Assembly: GCA_001970955.1 (NCBI GenBank)
Contig: MPUH01000030.1
Span: forward strand, 62,001 to 126,000
Direction: 5' to 3'
DNA length: 64,000 bases
Origin: Stentor coeruleus
Lineage: Eukaryota > Ciliophora > Heterotrichea > Heterotrichida > Stentoridae
Below, piece after piece: positions 31,007-40,284 of this stretch; position 1 is the first letter of the stretch, and each line of letters begins with the position of its first letter. A model generated the notes under the pieces. It was not told the DNA's origin. It did not search any database and was given only the letters and a program-made list of their open reading frames with translations. Position numbers and translations under genes: made by a program.

Positions 31007-32563
31007 TTAATCTCCTGCATCAAAATTAAAACTAATCCTCAATATCCCATCTTTATAAACACTTTTCCTATTCCTATAATCATAGTCACTAGGTATCTTA
31101 AACTCCAAATGGAACTTGCCAAAGCTCCTAACAAACTCTTGCGATTCGCCTTCAAAATCTTTTTCTCTCATCCCATCTACAGTTAAAACATTTTTCGTCC
31201 TTTTAATCCTAAGATTTTCCTCAGCAACCCCAGGTGTATCAATAATAATCAAATATTCTTCAGAATTCTTAACAATATCATAACAAGGTTCAAAAGAATT
31301 AGGTGTTGTATCTAATAAATTTTCATTAAAATACTTGCTATGTAAAAAGAACTTATTATCTCTTCGGCATATACTCAATTTACATGTATCTAAAGCAGAT
31401 TCACTTTCATGAATGCTATACCTAACTTCTTCAGCATAAAATGAGTTATTTAGATTCATGTTTTGTGACTCGGTTATGTTTTTGCTTAATATATTGAAAA
31501 GTTCAGTAAAAATGTTCTTTTTTTTATGGTTAACACAGAAAGCAGTTATCCATTGTCTTAGAAGTTTGATTGTATTTAGGTTGTATTTTTTCCCTTCTGA
31601 TGTAAAATCGTTTATCATCATCACATGACGAGCATATTCTGCTTTGAGCCAAGTAATTTCTGAACCATCTTCTACTGTAGTCGTCAAAACCTGGGCTTTT
31701 TGATTTAAGTCATAAAGGCTAATGATTTGCTTTTCCCATGTTTTAAATGCTAGGTCTTCAGTAAAAACATCTTTGAGATTATGAACTACTATAAGTTCTT
31801 TATTGTTTTTTTTCTTATTCCCTTTCAATTGCTTTTCTAACTTCTCTAAAAGCTCTTGATCTAAAGTTGTATAGTCATTCACTACAAGGATAAAAAAATC
31901 ACTTAGGAGAAATATAAGGTCTCTAATACGTTTTTCTGTCTCTTTTCTCTCAGAAATAGTCTCACAATATTTTATAGGACTATGAGTACCTGCTGTATCG
32001 ATAATAATAACATCTGTAGTCTCACTAACATATGTAGATTTAAATGATATACCTTTGGTCTCAACTTTTTTAGAAGATGGGAAATTGCAATTACATAACT
32101 TGTTTAAGAGAAATGTTTTACCTTTATCATAAGCTCCAGTGACTGTTAAAAAAGCTAATGAGTTGCCTATACTCCTAAAGATGATTTGATCATTTTGCTC
32201 TAAGTATGCCTCAGGGTTTGGGAAATCTAGCTCCCAACCTGGCCCTACGAGGTCTTTGAATGATTTTATATCGATAACACAGTCGTATTTTTTGTTTGAA
32301 CCTAGGAGATCATTGTGATCAAGGATTTCTGATGCGAATTTATTTGTGAGGATACGGTTGCGTTCTTCAATCATTTTTCGGAGCTCTTTTGACCCATTGG
32401 ATAACTTTTGCACTTCGACTTGGGCTGCGTGCTCTTTTTGTTTTGCGTTGAGGAGCTCGATTTTTAGAATATTTATTTGCTTTTGCAGGCGGTCTGTTGA
32501 GTCAAATTCATCAACATCGTATTCGCTTTCGCTTTCTAGAGGAAGTTCTATGTTATTACTCAT
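31007..32563 (-). CDS. GBP/dynamin-like GTPase fused to an alpha-crystallin (HSP20) domain
   Basis: 518 residues, ATG at 32563-32561 to TAA. Residues 1-80 are acidic then coiled coil. The GTPase domain follows: P-loop TGAYDKGKTFLLNKL (about 142-156), switch-I ETKGIS, G3 IIIDTAGTHSP (about 186-196), and G4-like VVHNLKD (Asn-Leu-Lys-Asp instead of Asn-Lys-x-Asp). After a helical spacer the last 90 residues read as an alpha-crystallin domain: DIVKNSEEYLIIIDTPGV, ENLRIKRTKNVLTVDG, FHLEFKIPSDYD and KDGILRISF, the beta strands of small heat-shock proteins. There is no membrane segment. It may be a soluble GTPase that holds unfolded clients. The fusion is within a single open frame. Confidence 0.85.
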   Translation of the reverse strand: MSNNIELPLESESEYDVDEFDSTDRLQKQINILKIELLNAKQKEHAAQVEVQKLSNGSKELRKMIEERNRILTNKFASEILDHNDLLGSNKKYDCVIDIKSFKDLVGPGWELDFPNPEAYLEQNDQIIFRSIGNSLAFLTVTGAYDKGKTFLLNKLCNCNFPSSKKVETKGISFKSTYVSETTDVIIIDTAGTHSPIKYCETISERKETEKRIRDLIFLLSDFFILVVNDYTTLDQELLEKLEKQLKGNKKKNNKELIVVHNLKDVFTEDLAFKTWEKQIISLYDLNQKAQVLTTTVEDGSEITWLKAEYARHVMMINDFTSEGKKYNLNTIKLLRQWITAFCVNHKKKNIFTELFNILSKNITESQNMNLNNSFYAEEVRYSIHESESALDTCKLSICRRDNKFFLHSKYFNENLLDTTPNSFEPCYDIVKNSEEYLIIIDTPGVAEENLRIKRTKNVLTVDGMREKDFEGESQEFVRSFGKFHLEFKIPSDYDYRNRKSVYKDGILRISFNFDAGD

Positions 32564-33849
32564 TTTATTTAAGGTTGAATGATTAAGATATGGGATTATT
32601 TGTGAAAAGAGAGGAATGATAAGTGCCTAGAGTTTGAGAATTGGTGATATAGGATTTATGGCTTTATATGCAATTTGGATATGGATTTTATTGGAATTTT
32701 TTTATGAGTATTTGATAATTAAGCAATTTATTGGTAAGTTAATTGGAATTATAAATTTTATGTTGATGGTATTAGTGTAGTTTAAATTTGGAATTTGGTT
32801 TCAATGTAAATAGCATGAAGGAATATGAATTTTTATTATAAGTTGATGATAAGTATTTTATTTGCTTTATGATTTTTTCGAATAGGTTTAATAGTTAAAT
32901 TCGATGTAAAATATTCTAAAGTAATTTATTGATATGATTATTTTAAATCTTTAAAGAAAAATTGGAAAAAAATTTGCAGATATTTTTATTAAGCATGTAG
33001 GTTAAGTTTTTATTTTCCAGTTAAATTGATTTTCTTTTTATTCTCTTTTATTACTGTAATATACAATGCTTGAAGTTTATCATAAAAGTTTAAAGATAAA
33101 TAGTGATTACTATATAATAGTCCATAAATTAAGTTGTGTTGCAATAAAATTATCTCCATATTAAAACTAGTGCGCATACTATTTTCAGTTTTATTTTTAT
33201 AAGTTTAATGCTACGTTCTCTTTATTAAATGATTCATAACGCCTGTTATTAGATAATATAAATCATACTATGCTTTAGAATATGCATTAATGTAAAATTA
33301 TTAAAAAAGATTAGTTTATTAAACTTTATCACCACGAAACTTTTAATCAACAGTAAAGCTTGCTGAGTAAAGACGATGTTTTATTAATATTATAGTATTA
33401 ACAGGTAGATAAGCAGGATTTTTACTGAGAGATTTGACGATTAATTTATTTAGTTTGAAAAGCATGAAAGGTACTGAATTAGGATAGGCCAGAAAACTAG
33501 AAAGCTTAGATAATTGGTGGGAAAAGTACTTACATAATTCAAAAAATTCAGTTAAAAACAAAAATTATCAATGTATAAGAGGTAGATGATTAAAACTTAG
33601 ATGTCAATAATAATTTATCTAATCATAATATTAATTTATCATCCTCTAATCACTAAACATCAAAAAAGTTCATTCCTAGTTTAAAAAATTATTCATAAAT
33701 TTACATTAAAATATTAATTAAAGGATTAAGAATCTTCTTAGCAATACCACACATACTCAATATTAAAAATATCAAATATGTTATGCTCATATAATTATAT
33801 TTTCGATTAAATCATCATAAATCAAAGTTTTTTATAAATTAAATAAAAA
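32564..33849. other. intergenic, nothing certain
   Basis: 1.3 kb. The first 300 bp are C-poor on plus (5' side of the minus gene) and 33600-33840 is C-rich and G-poor (5' side of the plus gene). A minus-strand 72-codon frame at 33343-33561 starts only with TTG and is preceded by TAA. It may be a fossil, but I do not call it. Confidence 0.5.
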
Positions 33850-34611
33850 ATGGAAGAAAGTTTAGAAGAGGCTCTCCGACTCAAAGCTAAAGAACTTCGG
33901 AACACCCTAATAGATCTTAAAAAACATGACTTTGATATAAATGTTGAAAAGCTCAAAGCAAATCTTCCCAAGCGTAAGCGGTGTATTATTTGCACTCTAA
34001 AGATCCCATGCAAACACTTCAAGAATGTTAAAGAAATTCCGAAAATCTCTGTCCACACCAGTGAAGAAAAATTAGTCAAAGACACAGAAGAAATTATAGA
34101 TTTCTCACAGTTTGTCCCGAACTTCCCTAAAGAAACAAAAAAAATAGGCTTTACTGTTAACTATCGAGGCAGAGAACTAAAATATTATATTGACCCACAC
34201 ATAAGAACCACATCTTTGCCAAATGAAAGAAGGTTCAATTTATTATGCACAATTGAAGCATATCGTGAAGAAAAACTTCAGGAAGAGTTAAAAAAACTGG
34301 AAAAAGCTCGTGATGAAGAGCAGAAAATAATACAAGAAAAACAACAGAGTGAAGAGAATAAAAAAAAGTATCAGATAAAACAAAAGGAAAGATTATTAAA
34401 ATATCGTGAGGATATGAAAGGAAAACGTGAGCAACTGAGAAATCTCATTGACTTAGAAGATAAACAGAAAAAAATGAAGGAAAAAAAACTTCAGAGGTAT
34501 TATGATATGCAAAAAAAAACTCTGGCTGATTATAATCAGAAGAAAAGTCTTAATGATACAACAGATGAGGTAGTTGGGAAAGAGCTGGAAGGAATATCTT
34601 TGCCTATATAA
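33850..34611 (+). CDS. coiled-coil protein with a small Cys/His cluster
   Basis: 253 residues, ATG at 33850 to TAA. Residues 1-40 form a Glu/Lys/Leu helix. KRKRCIICTLKIPCKHFKN (about 42-60) has Cys-x2-Cys-x5-Cys-x-His spacing, which could bind one zinc but fits no named finger I know. The middle (FTVNYRGRELKYYIDPHIR) is beta-like, and residues 135-235 are a continuous Glu/Lys/Gln coil rich in Arg. Probably structural. Confidence 0.77.
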   Translation: MEESLEEALRLKAKELRNTLIDLKKHDFDINVEKLKANLPKRKRCIICTLKIPCKHFKNVKEIPKISVHTSEEKLVKDTEEIIDFSQFVPNFPKETKKIGFTVNYRGRELKYYIDPHIRTTSLPNERRFNLLCTIEAYREEKLQEELKKLEKARDEEQKIIQEKQQSEENKKKYQIKQKERLLKYREDMKGKREQLRNLIDLEDKQKKMKEKKLQRYYDMQKKTLADYNQKKSLNDTTDEVVGKELEGISLPI

Positions 34612-35089
34612 ATAATTATTAGGAGTATTGGAAATGAAAAACTTTTAATAATTAGAATGATGTTTTAATATTTTTGTTAAAAGTATTAGAGTATTATTAA
34701 GAAGGATATAATATTTTTATTTTATGAGAATCAAGTTTGGCAAATATTAAAGTTTTATTAGGTTTATTTTTTTTGTATGAATTTGATAGGATGAAGTTAT
34801 TTAAAGAAACCTTAATGCTAGTTTATATTTTATCTTGAAGTTTATATATTTACTAATGACTATATACATTTTAAATATCCTCTAATTACTTATAATAATA
34901 TTAAACTTTCTTTAACAAGATAAAAAAGTTAATAAACCTAATGCATTTATTATAAATTTCTTTGTGTATATCTATTATCTGTATAAAAACGCCTAATTTG
35001 ATTTTACGTTGCATTATTAATCATACAATACTTGAAAAAAATATCATAGCAATGCGATATCAAAGCCTACACTTAACTATTCTTAAAAA
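34612..35089. other. intergenic between convergent genes
   Basis: 478 bp AT-rich spacer, no coding frame seen. Confidence 0.5.
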
Positions 35090-35779
35090 TTAATTACTAA
35101 TTTGCTTTGAAAGGACAAACAACGGTTTGAAATGCGTAGACAATGCAGGAAACTTATCAACTTTTGAATCTTTAAACATCTGCACATAATCATTTTCTTT
35201 ATTCACATCTTTCACAGGTGATATAATCCTATTAGCTGCATCAAGTAAAAAAAACAAGCTTTTGCTCACAGGACTCATAGCCTCTAGTTTTGGGCGTTTT
35301 GGCAAAGGTTCATCTAAATATTCAACATTTAGTTGGCGTATATGACAAAGAATATAAGGATTTATGCCTGCTTCATTAAGAGAAACAACATGCATGCGGA
35401 AACTCGGTTTTCCTTTTTCTTGAACTTTTGTAGCTGAGGCTACTAAGTATCTGACTAATGGCTTTTTTTTAGGTAAGACTGTTGTAAAATTCATTTTTTT
35501 CCATTTATATAGTTTTTTTATCTCAACTCTTGGGAAACCGAAGTCATTTTCAATACTTTGTCCTTGGAGGAAGTAAATAACACCATTAGAAGGGGTTAAA
35601 TAAATGTTCATTGGGTGAGATTTTTTACCGTATTTAGGCATGTTGAAGTAATTGGAATACTGGTCGAGGTTTTTAAGAATGTAATAATACTCTTCTCCTT
35701 TCAGCCACTTGGTTTCCCATTCAAATTTTCTTATAACATTTTCCATTTTAAATTTATTAGCGGCATTATTAAGAAACAT
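35090..35779 (-). CDS. hypothetical protein
   Basis: 229 residues. The first ATG is at 35779-35777, and a second at residue 12 (MENVIRKFEWETKW) is equally plausible. It carries WETKWLKGEEYYYILKNLDQ and, after a PSNGVIYFLQGQ segment, KKLYKWKKMNF, then RYLVASATKVQEKGKPSFRM. The order of a Trp, an IL-N helix, a Gly turn and a basic segment faintly resembles the CG-1 DNA-binding domain, but too weakly to claim. The C-terminal 80 residues look flexible. Function unknown. Confidence 0.72.
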   Translation of the reverse strand: MFLNNAANKFKMENVIRKFEWETKWLKGEEYYYILKNLDQYSNYFNMPKYGKKSHPMNIYLTPSNGVIYFLQGQSIENDFGFPRVEIKKLYKWKKMNFTTVLPKKKPLVRYLVASATKVQEKGKPSFRMHVVSLNEAGINPYILCHIRQLNVEYLDEPLPKRPKLEAMSPVSKSLFFLLDAANRIISPVKDVNKENDYVQMFKDSKVDKFPALSTHFKPLFVLSKQISN

Positions 35780-35896
35780 TAACTAAATCTTATATAAAAC
35801 TGTTTAATTTTTTAATAGTAGCTTCGTGCTTTTAGCAAATTTCCTAACAATTTCAATCACTCAACTCGTTGTTTCAAGAATTTTATTAATTTTTAT

Positions 35897-36571
35897 CTAA
35901 GCAAAAGAGTGATACACATTTGGAGGTGTCTCAAGTACTTTGACTGCAACGTCATTGGGAATATGCTCAGGACCCCTCTGAAAGAATCTTCTTCCTTGCA
36001 GATAATCTCTTTCAATACTAGATAAATTCTTGATCATCTTAATAAACTTGGCATCTAAATATATTATGTATAATTCTAACAGAACTATAAGAAGCTGAAT
36101 TATCATAACTGGAATAGCAAAATTAATAGCTAACAAAATAATCCTCAAAGCAATAACTGAAAATAGATAAAAGAGATAAAAAATACAAAGCTTCATGCTA
36201 AATCTGCGACTGCCAATAAAACCAATAACTGGTAAAAAGATAACAACAAAAATCAAATAGTAAATCTTATAGTAAAGTATAAAAGAAATCAAAATGCAAT
36301 CAATAATAGAAAGCCAGCATATTTTCCTCGACAAAACCAAAGTTAAATCAAGCTTATTCTGTTGCTCAGGTGAAAACATCGGAGAATTGTCAGGAAATGT
36401 GAAATTCGGATCAGCTAAAAATATAGGAGGCAACATCACAAGTTGGGCAAAAGGATTAGCATTCCTTTCTGTGTCTTCCTTAGCATTTTCCAAAATAATT
36501 TCAGGACTCTCATCATGAATAATATCTTTTATTTCATCGTTTTCTAATACTTTATCTTGCTGAAGGTCCAT
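35897..36571 (-). CDS. four-helix membrane protein
   Basis: 224 residues. The first ATG is at 36571-36569; the longer frame above it begins with TTG. The N-terminal 70 residues are acidic and soluble (MDLQQDKVLENDEIKDIIHD). There follow four hydrophobic segments between about residues 85 and 180 (LSIIDCILISFILYYKI, LIFVVIFLPVIGFIG, CIFYLFYLFSVIALRIILL, VMIIQLLIVLLELYIIYL). The tail (ERDYLQGRRFFQRGPEH) is cytosolic-like and basic. I do not know this family; it could be an organelle membrane protein. Confidence 0.78.
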   Translation of the reverse strand: MDLQQDKVLENDEIKDIIHDESPEIILENAKEDTERNANPFAQLVMLPPIFLADPNFTFPDNSPMFSPEQQNKLDLTLVLSRKICWLSIIDCILISFILYYKIYYLIFVVIFLPVIGFIGSRRFSMKLCIFYLFYLFSVIALRIILLAINFAIPVMIIQLLIVLLELYIIYLDAKFIKMIKNLSSIERDYLQGRRFFQRGPEHIPNDVAVKVLETPPNVYHSFA

Positions 36572-36679
36572 ATATTTATAATTATATATAACTATACAAA
36601 ATCCTTTTAACAAATCATATTATTTTAATTCCAAAGCTAATTGCCTATATCTTAAAAGCAAAAATCATACATGTTATTA

Positions 36680-37297
36680 TTAATACACGTAATGGTATTT
36701 AGTTTTTTCTTTATATAAAGATGTGGTTTGTTGACCATCTATAGTGAGTTTTGGGGATATCGCTGGGCGAGAACGACGAAGTTTAGCTCTAGTTTGAGGA
36801 AGAAGGGATTTACTATGGTTGCTTGACTTTTTATGAAATCTTCCATAAGGTTGATTAAAACTCCTACACCTTTGCTTTGAAAAAGTTGTTGATAGTCTAT
36901 TTATTGGCTTGCAGCTTGTGCATATTAATTCTTTATCGATAGTTTTAAAAGTATCACTATATTCTATATCTTTCAGTGCTAAGCTAACGAATTCTTGATA
37001 TTGAGCTTCATATTCAGGATCACTTTGCTCTTCAGAGATATTTAGTTTTGATTTAGATTTTATGTATTTTTTTATTGGAGATTGCAGCTTGCAGTTATTT
37101 ACGCTAAAGCCTGAGTAAAATTCGCGAATGGATTTTGGAGTAGGGATTTTTTGATTTATGAGTCTTTTCATTAGAGACTTAGTAGATGTTGGGGATAGGG
37201 TTGTTGTTGTTGGTCTAGGGTAATTTGGTAGTGGGGATGAAGTTATGAGATCTTTTGTATACCTGCTTTTTAAGCTGAACCTTTTTAGTTTTCGCAT
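36680..37297 (-). CDS. basic Ser/Thr/Pro-rich protein
   Basis: 205 residues. The N-terminus (MRKLKRFSLKSRYTKDLITS) and the Thr-rich TTTTLSPTSTK segment are basic and probably disordered. A short acidic helix (YEAQYQEFVSLALKDIEYSD, residues about 96-115) is the only ordered piece visible. The C-terminal 80 residues are again Lys/Arg/Ser rich. No domain recognised. It sits in a C-poor 5' flank like others here; its ATG context is TATAAATG. Confidence 0.7.
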   Translation of the reverse strand: MRKLKRFSLKSRYTKDLITSSPLPNYPRPTTTTLSPTSTKSLMKRLINQKIPTPKSIREFYSGFSVNNCKLQSPIKKYIKSKSKLNISEEQSDPEYEAQYQEFVSLALKDIEYSDTFKTIDKELICTSCKPINRLSTTFSKQRCRSFNQPYGRFHKKSSNHSKSLLPQTRAKLRRSRPAISPKLTIDGQQTTSLYKEKTKYHYVY

Positions 37298-38069
37298 TTA
37301 TATGACGATAGGAAATTTTATAATGTATAAGTGGAATTTTATTGAGATATTTAGGAATAAGAATATAAAGAAAGACAGTATGATAGGGTTATGTATAAAT
37401 GTGTTATATGAGGTTTTATTACAAATATAAGAAAAGTTATTGAGATTAGTAAAGGGTTTAGGAAGTTTAGCGTTTTGAGTAAGAAAATCTGTATAAGTTT
37501 CGAATTTATTTAATTATCTTTAAAGAGAAAAGAGCAATAAAATCAAAAGAAAGGTAGATAACATCATAAAAAACTTCGTAGAAAACATTGAAAATAAGAG
37601 AAAATATTTGAAAATTAATTAATACAGAGTTCACGACTGTGAACGATATATTTTCTAACTAACTAACTAATTATCTTTAGAAATTTGTTTGATGATTATT
37701 GTAATTTCTTATATTATAAATAAATAACTTATTGAACACTTGTAGATTTGCATTTATACATACAAAGTCATTATTTTTATTATTAATTTATCTCACCTAT
37801 CCTCTAATTCTCATAAACCCTTATGAACTCTTCAAAAACATTTACAAGCTTAACTCCAAAACCTTATTTCTATCTTCTAACTTCTTCCATCTTTATATCT
37901 CCTTATCTTTATCATTTGCATTCCTTTTTTCTCTTTATGCATCAAACCTTTTCTCTCCACTATAAACCTCATCCAATTCAATCATTAAATCATTCAAAAA
38001 GTTTCCTTCATCATAAAAATTTACCTTCCATCGAATCTATACAAAATACATAAAAAATCTAATTCAATC
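37298..38069. other. intergenic with opposite composition halves
   Basis: 37300-37600 is C-poor on plus, the 5' side of the minus gene at 36680. 37740-38060 is C-rich and nearly free of G, the 3' side of the minus Rab gene. Plus-strand open frames here come from this pyrimidine-rich sequence and are not genes. A dispersed palindromic element lies at 37618-37654. Confidence 0.6.
37618..37654. repeat. dispersed 37-nt element with GTTCAC/GTGAAC palindrome, copy A
   Basis: It contains GTTCACGACTGTGAAC, a 6-bp perfect inverted repeat around a 4-nt loop, flanked by TTAATACAGA and GATATATTTT. A related copy lies at 50488-50524. The differences appear to be transitions. Confidence 0.6.
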
Positions 38070-38684
38070 TTAACAACATCCTTTCTTTTTCTTACTTGGC
38101 TGGGTTGATTTTATCTGTATTGGTGGGGCAATTAGCTTAGTCTCTGCCTGAACAGGGTTTTTCTTCATAAGTACCTTAGATATCTCAATAAACGCCTGAC
38201 TCACATTGTCACTAGTCTTAGCTGAAGCTTCTAAAAACCCATCAAGTCTGTTATCCTTAGCGAACTTTTCTCCAGCATCAGCCTCAACTTCTCTTTCATC
38301 AGAAGCAAGATCAAGCATATTGGCTAATAAAAGCACAGTTATATCAGGAGTTGAATTCGTCCTAACTTCTCTAAGCCAGTCTTCAAGGCTATCAAAACTT
38401 TCAAGTCTTGTTAAATCATACATCAAAATGACACCGTTTGCATTCCTATAAAAACTTCGGGTTATTGCTCTAAATGCTTCTTGACCTGCTGTGTCCCATA
38501 ACTCTAATTTGACTTTTTTATTATCGATATCTAAAGTTCGAGCACCATATTCAACACCGATTGTTACATTGTGATCTTCTTTAAAGTTCCCTTCAGTAAA
38601 TTGCATGAAAAAGCAAGACTTGCCAACACCTGAATCCCCGATTATAATAATCTTGAAAGTCATATCTGGATGATCTTCTGACAT
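38070..38684 (-). CDS. Rab-family small GTPase
   Basis: 204 residues. P-loop GDSGVGKS (16-23), switch I HNVTIGVEYGA with Thr, G3 WDTAGQEAFRAITRSFYR, and G5 LEASAKTSDN are canonical. The C-terminus ends KKKKGCC, a doubly geranylgeranylated Rab tail. The G4 guanine-recognition motif is ANMLDL, where most Rabs have NKxD, so the Lys is missing. Closest in feel to Rab2/Rab4/Rab14 or related ciliate paralogs. It would act in vesicle traffic on an unidentified membrane. Start context TATAAATG. Confidence 0.9.
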   Translation of the reverse strand: MSEDHPDMTFKIIIIGDSGVGKSCFFMQFTEGNFKEDHNVTIGVEYGARTLDIDNKKVKLELWDTAGQEAFRAITRSFYRNANGVILMYDLTRLESFDSLEDWLREVRTNSTPDITVLLLANMLDLASDEREVEADAGEKFAKDNRLDGFLEASAKTSDNVSQAFIEISKVLMKKNPVQAETKLIAPPIQIKSTQPSKKKKGCC

Positions 38685-38946
38685 TTATATCAACACAAAT
38701 GCTAGTTATTTACCATTTAAGGGCATTCCCGGTTTTTTCTATGATAGTTGGAGGGAGGTTTGAATTAGGATTTTAGGAATTGATTGGCATTGAGAGTTTT
38801 AAGGTTTTGATATAGAATGAGATTATTATAAATTAGATGAGAATTTCTGAAATTAATGGAGAATGAATTTTTCACTTGTGGGAGCTAAATGAACTTTTTA
38901 TTACTACTCTTTAGTTCGAAATGATTTTCGGATTTTGATTTATAAA

Positions 38947-39354
38947 ATGGATAGTTTGAGAGCCAAAAATTTATCCCTTAGCAAATTCCTGAGGAGTCCT
39001 TCAGGAAAAAATTACTTTATCCCTACATCTCCTATCAAAAAAAAAATACAATTTAAAAGAGATGCTGAAACACTTAATAAAAATCAAAGATCAGAACTGA
39101 AATTTTATAGCAAGAATTATTTTCAGTTTCTTGAAAGAGATTTACCTTTAGGGTGTAGAATTCGGCGTCTTTCCCCAATAATCCAAGACAAAAGCGAGCG
39201 TTATACAAACAAATCTGAATCTCCACTTAATACAAGCAAAGAACCTAAATATGTTCATGATATAGAAGCAAATAATAAATCAACACAAGTAGTATTAAAA
39301 ACTAGAAAGTCTAAAGTGTATTTGCCTTCAATTAGATATGTTTTTGAAAATTGA
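38947..39354 (+). CDS. small basic protein
   Basis: 135 residues from ATG at 38947 (TATAAAATGG), stop TGA. Begins MDSLRAKNLSLSKFL and has SPSGKNYFIP, a Lys/Ile patch and KFYSKNYFQFLERDLPLGCR, then a Lys/Ser/Asn tail. No motif recognised. The frame runs upstream without an ATG, so this start is preferred. Confidence 0.65.
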   Translation: MDSLRAKNLSLSKFLRSPSGKNYFIPTSPIKKKIQFKRDAETLNKNQRSELKFYSKNYFQFLERDLPLGCRIRRLSPIIQDKSERYTNKSESPLNTSKEPKYVHDIEANNKSTQVVLKTRKSKVYLPSIRYVFEN

Positions 39355-40284
39355 CAACCAATTTTAATGGAATTTAGCCTAACTACTTATTTATCTTTGT
39401 CATAATAATATTAGATTCTGATGACTTATTGCTGAAAATAATAGAAATGCTTAGGTTCGTATTTTTATTGAGAGGATTTTGGTATTTATAGTAAGCTTTT
39501 AATAAGAAAAGAATGTAGTGAATTCAAATTTAAGGTATTAGTATGTTTTGATATTGACTTTAATTTGATAGTAAAATTAAATATGATATAGCTAAAGAGG
39601 AATTTATGGATAGATAAATTTATGTAAATCAATTTAGTTATTATCTTAAGTATGCTAATATTTTATGAATAGAGTGTATGATGTTATGATATTGCAATTT
39701 ATCAATGGCATTGAGTAGTTTAATATATATTATATTGAATAGTTTAATAAATAATATACTTTAGCATGAGAGATATAACACTGAATTTATAGTTAATTTG
39801 ATTATTATATAAACATAAATAATTCAATTTGTACAAAATAAAAAACGCGACAAGAGCTTAGCCTTTCACACTGCTAAACTCAGTATTAAGATAATAAATA
39901 AAATTGTTGCAAAAATATTACCACAACAAACTAAAAAAAAATAAGTAAAGTGAATATTAGCTATCAATATAGCTATTACAAAACACATACATACTTGCAA
40001 AAAATGATAACAGAGAAAAAAATTCTTAAATAAGCGGATTCATTATAGAAATTAGATACACACATAAAACTTTCTCTTATTAGGATATTACAATATTTAT
40101 CTTAAAGGATACAAAAGTTTAGACTAATACAATTAGTGGAAATGATGCTTACAATTATCACTATGAATGCATTAATTAACAGCTAAACTATTTATAATGT
40201 TTTTATTTTCTACAACAAACTCCATAATCATGCAAAATTTTAAATATATAGATCATCATAAAGAAATCTATCACTATACAAGAA
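39355..40284. other. intergenic between convergent genes, nothing recognised
   Basis: 930 bp AT-rich spacer without a coding frame. No tRNA or repeat seen. Confidence 0.5.

Noticed and set aside
33343-33561. 72-codon minus frame
   Set aside because: Starts only with TTG and has TAA just upstream; may be a fossil but cannot be supported.
35090-35779. CG-1 DNA-binding domain
   Set aside because: Only the order of a Trp, a helix and a Gly turn is shared; key residues are missing.
37732-38053. Two overlapping plus frames of about 77 codons
   Set aside because: They arise from a G-free pyrimidine-rich spacer; Ser/Phe/Leu/His rich only for that reason.
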